A stretch of 6,306 nt of DNA, from NCBI GenBank assembly GCA_045649205.1, contig JAZRPJ010000180.1, positions 1-6,306 on the forward strand, written 5' to 3'. Positions 5,178 to 6,306 of this stretch are shown piece after piece. The first letter of the stretch is position 1. Each line of letters starts with the position of its first letter. The notes beneath the pieces are model-generated. The model saw nothing but the letters and a program-made list of their open reading frames with translations. It ran no database searches and was not told the origin of the DNA. Made by a program: the position numbers and the translations under genes. The stretch is from Flemingiibacterium sp045649205. Lineage in GTDB: Bacteria > Bacillota > Clostridia > Oscillospirales > CAG-272.

Positions 5178-5978
5178 ATGATCCGAACAATGACAAACAA
5201 GCTTAAGGATAACGGCACTGTTTTAGTGAACGAAAAAATATGCGAGGGTGCCGAGCTTTACAATATGATTATCGAGGCTCCGGAAATTGCAAAATGGGCA
5301 ATGCCGGGACAGATCGTCCATGTTCTCTGCGGAGAGGGAACGACACTTCGCCGTCCAATTTCCATATGCGAGGTTCTTAACGATTGCATCCGTCTTTGCT
5401 ATGAGGTACGGGGCAAGGGTACAGAATGGATGGCAGAGAGAAAGGTCTATGACAAGATCAGTATTCTCGGTGCACTCGGTCACGGCTTCAGTTATAAGGA
5501 GGGCGAGCGTGCAGTCCTTGTGGGCGGCGGAATCGGAATTTATCCGCTCCTTTCAATAGGTAAGAAATGCAAGGGTGCAAAGGCACTTTTCGGCTTCAGA
5601 ACTGCTTCGCTTATAAACTCTACTGAACTGTTTGAAAATAACGGAATCGAAACCAAAGTCATCACCGACGACGGTTCAAGCGGAAGAAAAGGCTTTGTCA
5701 CCGAGCTTTTAAAGGAAGAGCTTGCAAAGGGTAATACCGATGTTGTGTACGTCTGCGGACCTCGGGGCATGATGGCAGCAGTTGCGGCTATCTGCGAGGA
5801 AGCAGGAGTACGCTGTGAGGTTTCAATGGAAGAGCGAATGGGCTGCGGTGTGGGTGCTTGCCTTGCCTGCGTCTGCAAGACCATGTTCAAGGATAATGAG
5901 GGCGTCACAGGCGAAAAATACAAGCGTGTCTGCATGGACGGACCGGTATTCGACTCAAAGGAGATAATCTGGAAATGA
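5178..5978 (+). CDS. pyrK: Dihydroorotate dehydrogenase electron-transfer subunit
   Basis: PyrK pairs with PyrD1B to pass electrons from dihydroorotate (via FMN in PyrD) through a 2Fe-2S cluster and FAD to NAD+. Visible features, numbered from ATG 5178: PGQIVHV (43-49), the flavin-binding RRPISI (58-63), a nucleotide-binding glycine loop VGGGIGIYPL (115-124), YVCGPRGMM (191-199), and a C-terminal cysteine motif C223-x4-C228-x2-C231 with the fourth ligand likely C252. An additional C233 and a fairly long spacing to C252 are slightly unusual. Length (266, or 262 if the start is 5190) is near the family norm. It ends in an ATGA overlap with pyrD, which fits two subunits of one complex being translationally coupled. 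Confidence 0.95.
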   Translation: MIRTMTNKLKDNGTVLVNEKICEGAELYNMIIEAPEIAKWAMPGQIVHVLCGEGTTLRRPISICEVLNDCIRLCYEVRGKGTEWMAERKVYDKISILGALGHGFSYKEGERAVLVGGGIGIYPLLSIGKKCKGAKALFGFRTASLINSTELFENNGIETKVITDDGSSGRKGFVTELLKEELAKGNTDVVYVCGPRGMMAAVAAICEEAGVRCEVSMEERMGCGVGACLACVCKTMFKDNEGVTGEKYKRVCMDGPVFDSKEIIWK

Positions 5979-6306
5979 AAAATATAGACCTTTCCGTAAA
6001 TTTTGCAGGTGTGACGCTGAAAAATCCTGTGATTACCGTCAGCGGTACCTGCGGCTTCGGCGATGAATATTCGCCCTATTACGCGGCATCGGACCTCGGT
6101 GCCATTGCGGTCAAGGGCATGACTCTTGCCCCCCGTCTTGGAAATCCCCCACCGAGAATTGCGGAAACTCCCTCGGGTATTCTCAATTCCATCGGTCTGC
6201 AGAATCCGGGGGTTCATGCCTTTATGGAAAATGAGCTTCCCCGCCTTAAAAGGGAGGGGGCAACGGTAATCGCCAACATCAGCGGCTCTACCATTTCCGA
6301 CTACTG
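5975..6306 (+). CDS. pyrD: Dihydroorotate dehydrogenase, class 1B catalytic subunit (partial)
   Basis: The frame starts at ATG 5975, overlapping the pyrK stop by ATGA, with AAAGGAG (5957-5963) 11 bases upstream. It is open for 110 residues to the window edge; about two thirds of the protein is missing. The visible part is typical of FMN-binding class 1B enzymes: TVSGTCGFGDEYS (21-33), GAIAVKGMTLAPRLGNPPPR (42-61, with K47 contacting FMN), GILNSIGLQNPG (68-79, N71) and NISGS (101-105). The catalytic cysteine expected further on is outside the window. It oxidises dihydroorotate to orotate. Confidence 0.96.
   Translation, partial: MKNIDLSVNFAGVTLKNPVITVSGTCGFGDEYSPYYAASDLGAIAVKGMTLAPRLGNPPPRIAETPSGILNSIGLQNPGVHAFMENELPRLKREGATVIANISGSTISDY

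Noticed and set aside
4736..5218. Minus-strand open frame of 160 codons
   Set aside because: Shadow of pyrF and the pyrK start; no independent support.
5540..6217. Minus-strand open frame of 225 codons
   Set aside because: It is fully antisense to pyrK and the start of pyrD, whose protein motifs are unmistakable; no promoter or binding site supports it.

Overview
The window looks like chromosomal DNA from an anaerobic gut-type Firmicute, most likely a Ruminococcus/Oscillospiraceae-like clostridium. This rests on three things: strong AAAGGA-type ribosome binding sites, the clostridial PyrK/PyrD-1B form of dihydroorotate dehydrogenase, and a paired hairpin repeat of a kind I recall as common in that group. 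The taxonomic call is inference, since no marker gene was searched.

Layout. Bases 1-141 are AT-rich and non-coding. They hold a run of A-tracts phased at exactly 10 bp and a perfect-stem terminator. A tRNA-Gln(CTG) gene lies on the minus strand at 142-215, driven by a consensus promoter (TTGACA-17-TATAAT). A divergent plus-strand promoter region at 326-374 has two TGGTATAAT extended -10 boxes and a 7-bp inverted repeat. It drives a family 4 Fe-S uracil-DNA glycosylase gene (403-945). Bases 986-1105 are an inverted pair of double-hairpin repeat units.

From 1164 to the end, six genes run on the plus strand with gaps of 24 bp or less or overlaps, and form a probable operon. They are an asparaginase-fold protein, a winged-helix regulator with a shortened receiver-like domain, then pyrC, pyrF, pyrK and pyrD (cut off at the window edge).

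How the genes work together. PyrC closes carbamoyl-aspartate to dihydroorotate. PyrD1B with PyrK oxidises it to orotate using NAD+ through FMN, FAD and a 2Fe-2S centre. PyrF decarboxylates OMP to UMP. pyrB, pyrE, carA and carB are not in the window. The asparaginase-like protein could supply aspartate, the substrate of the step before PyrC, but it appears to lack the family's catalytic lysine, so its role is open. The regulator has no histidine kinase beside it and its receiver-like half is too short to be a normal phosphorylation domain. It may control this operon by an unusual signal.

Most genes here are ordinary. The points most worth a second look are the asparaginase-like/regulator pair at the head of the pyrimidine operon, the phased A-tracts beside the tRNA terminator, and the double-hairpin repeat pair with possible 5-bp flanking duplications.
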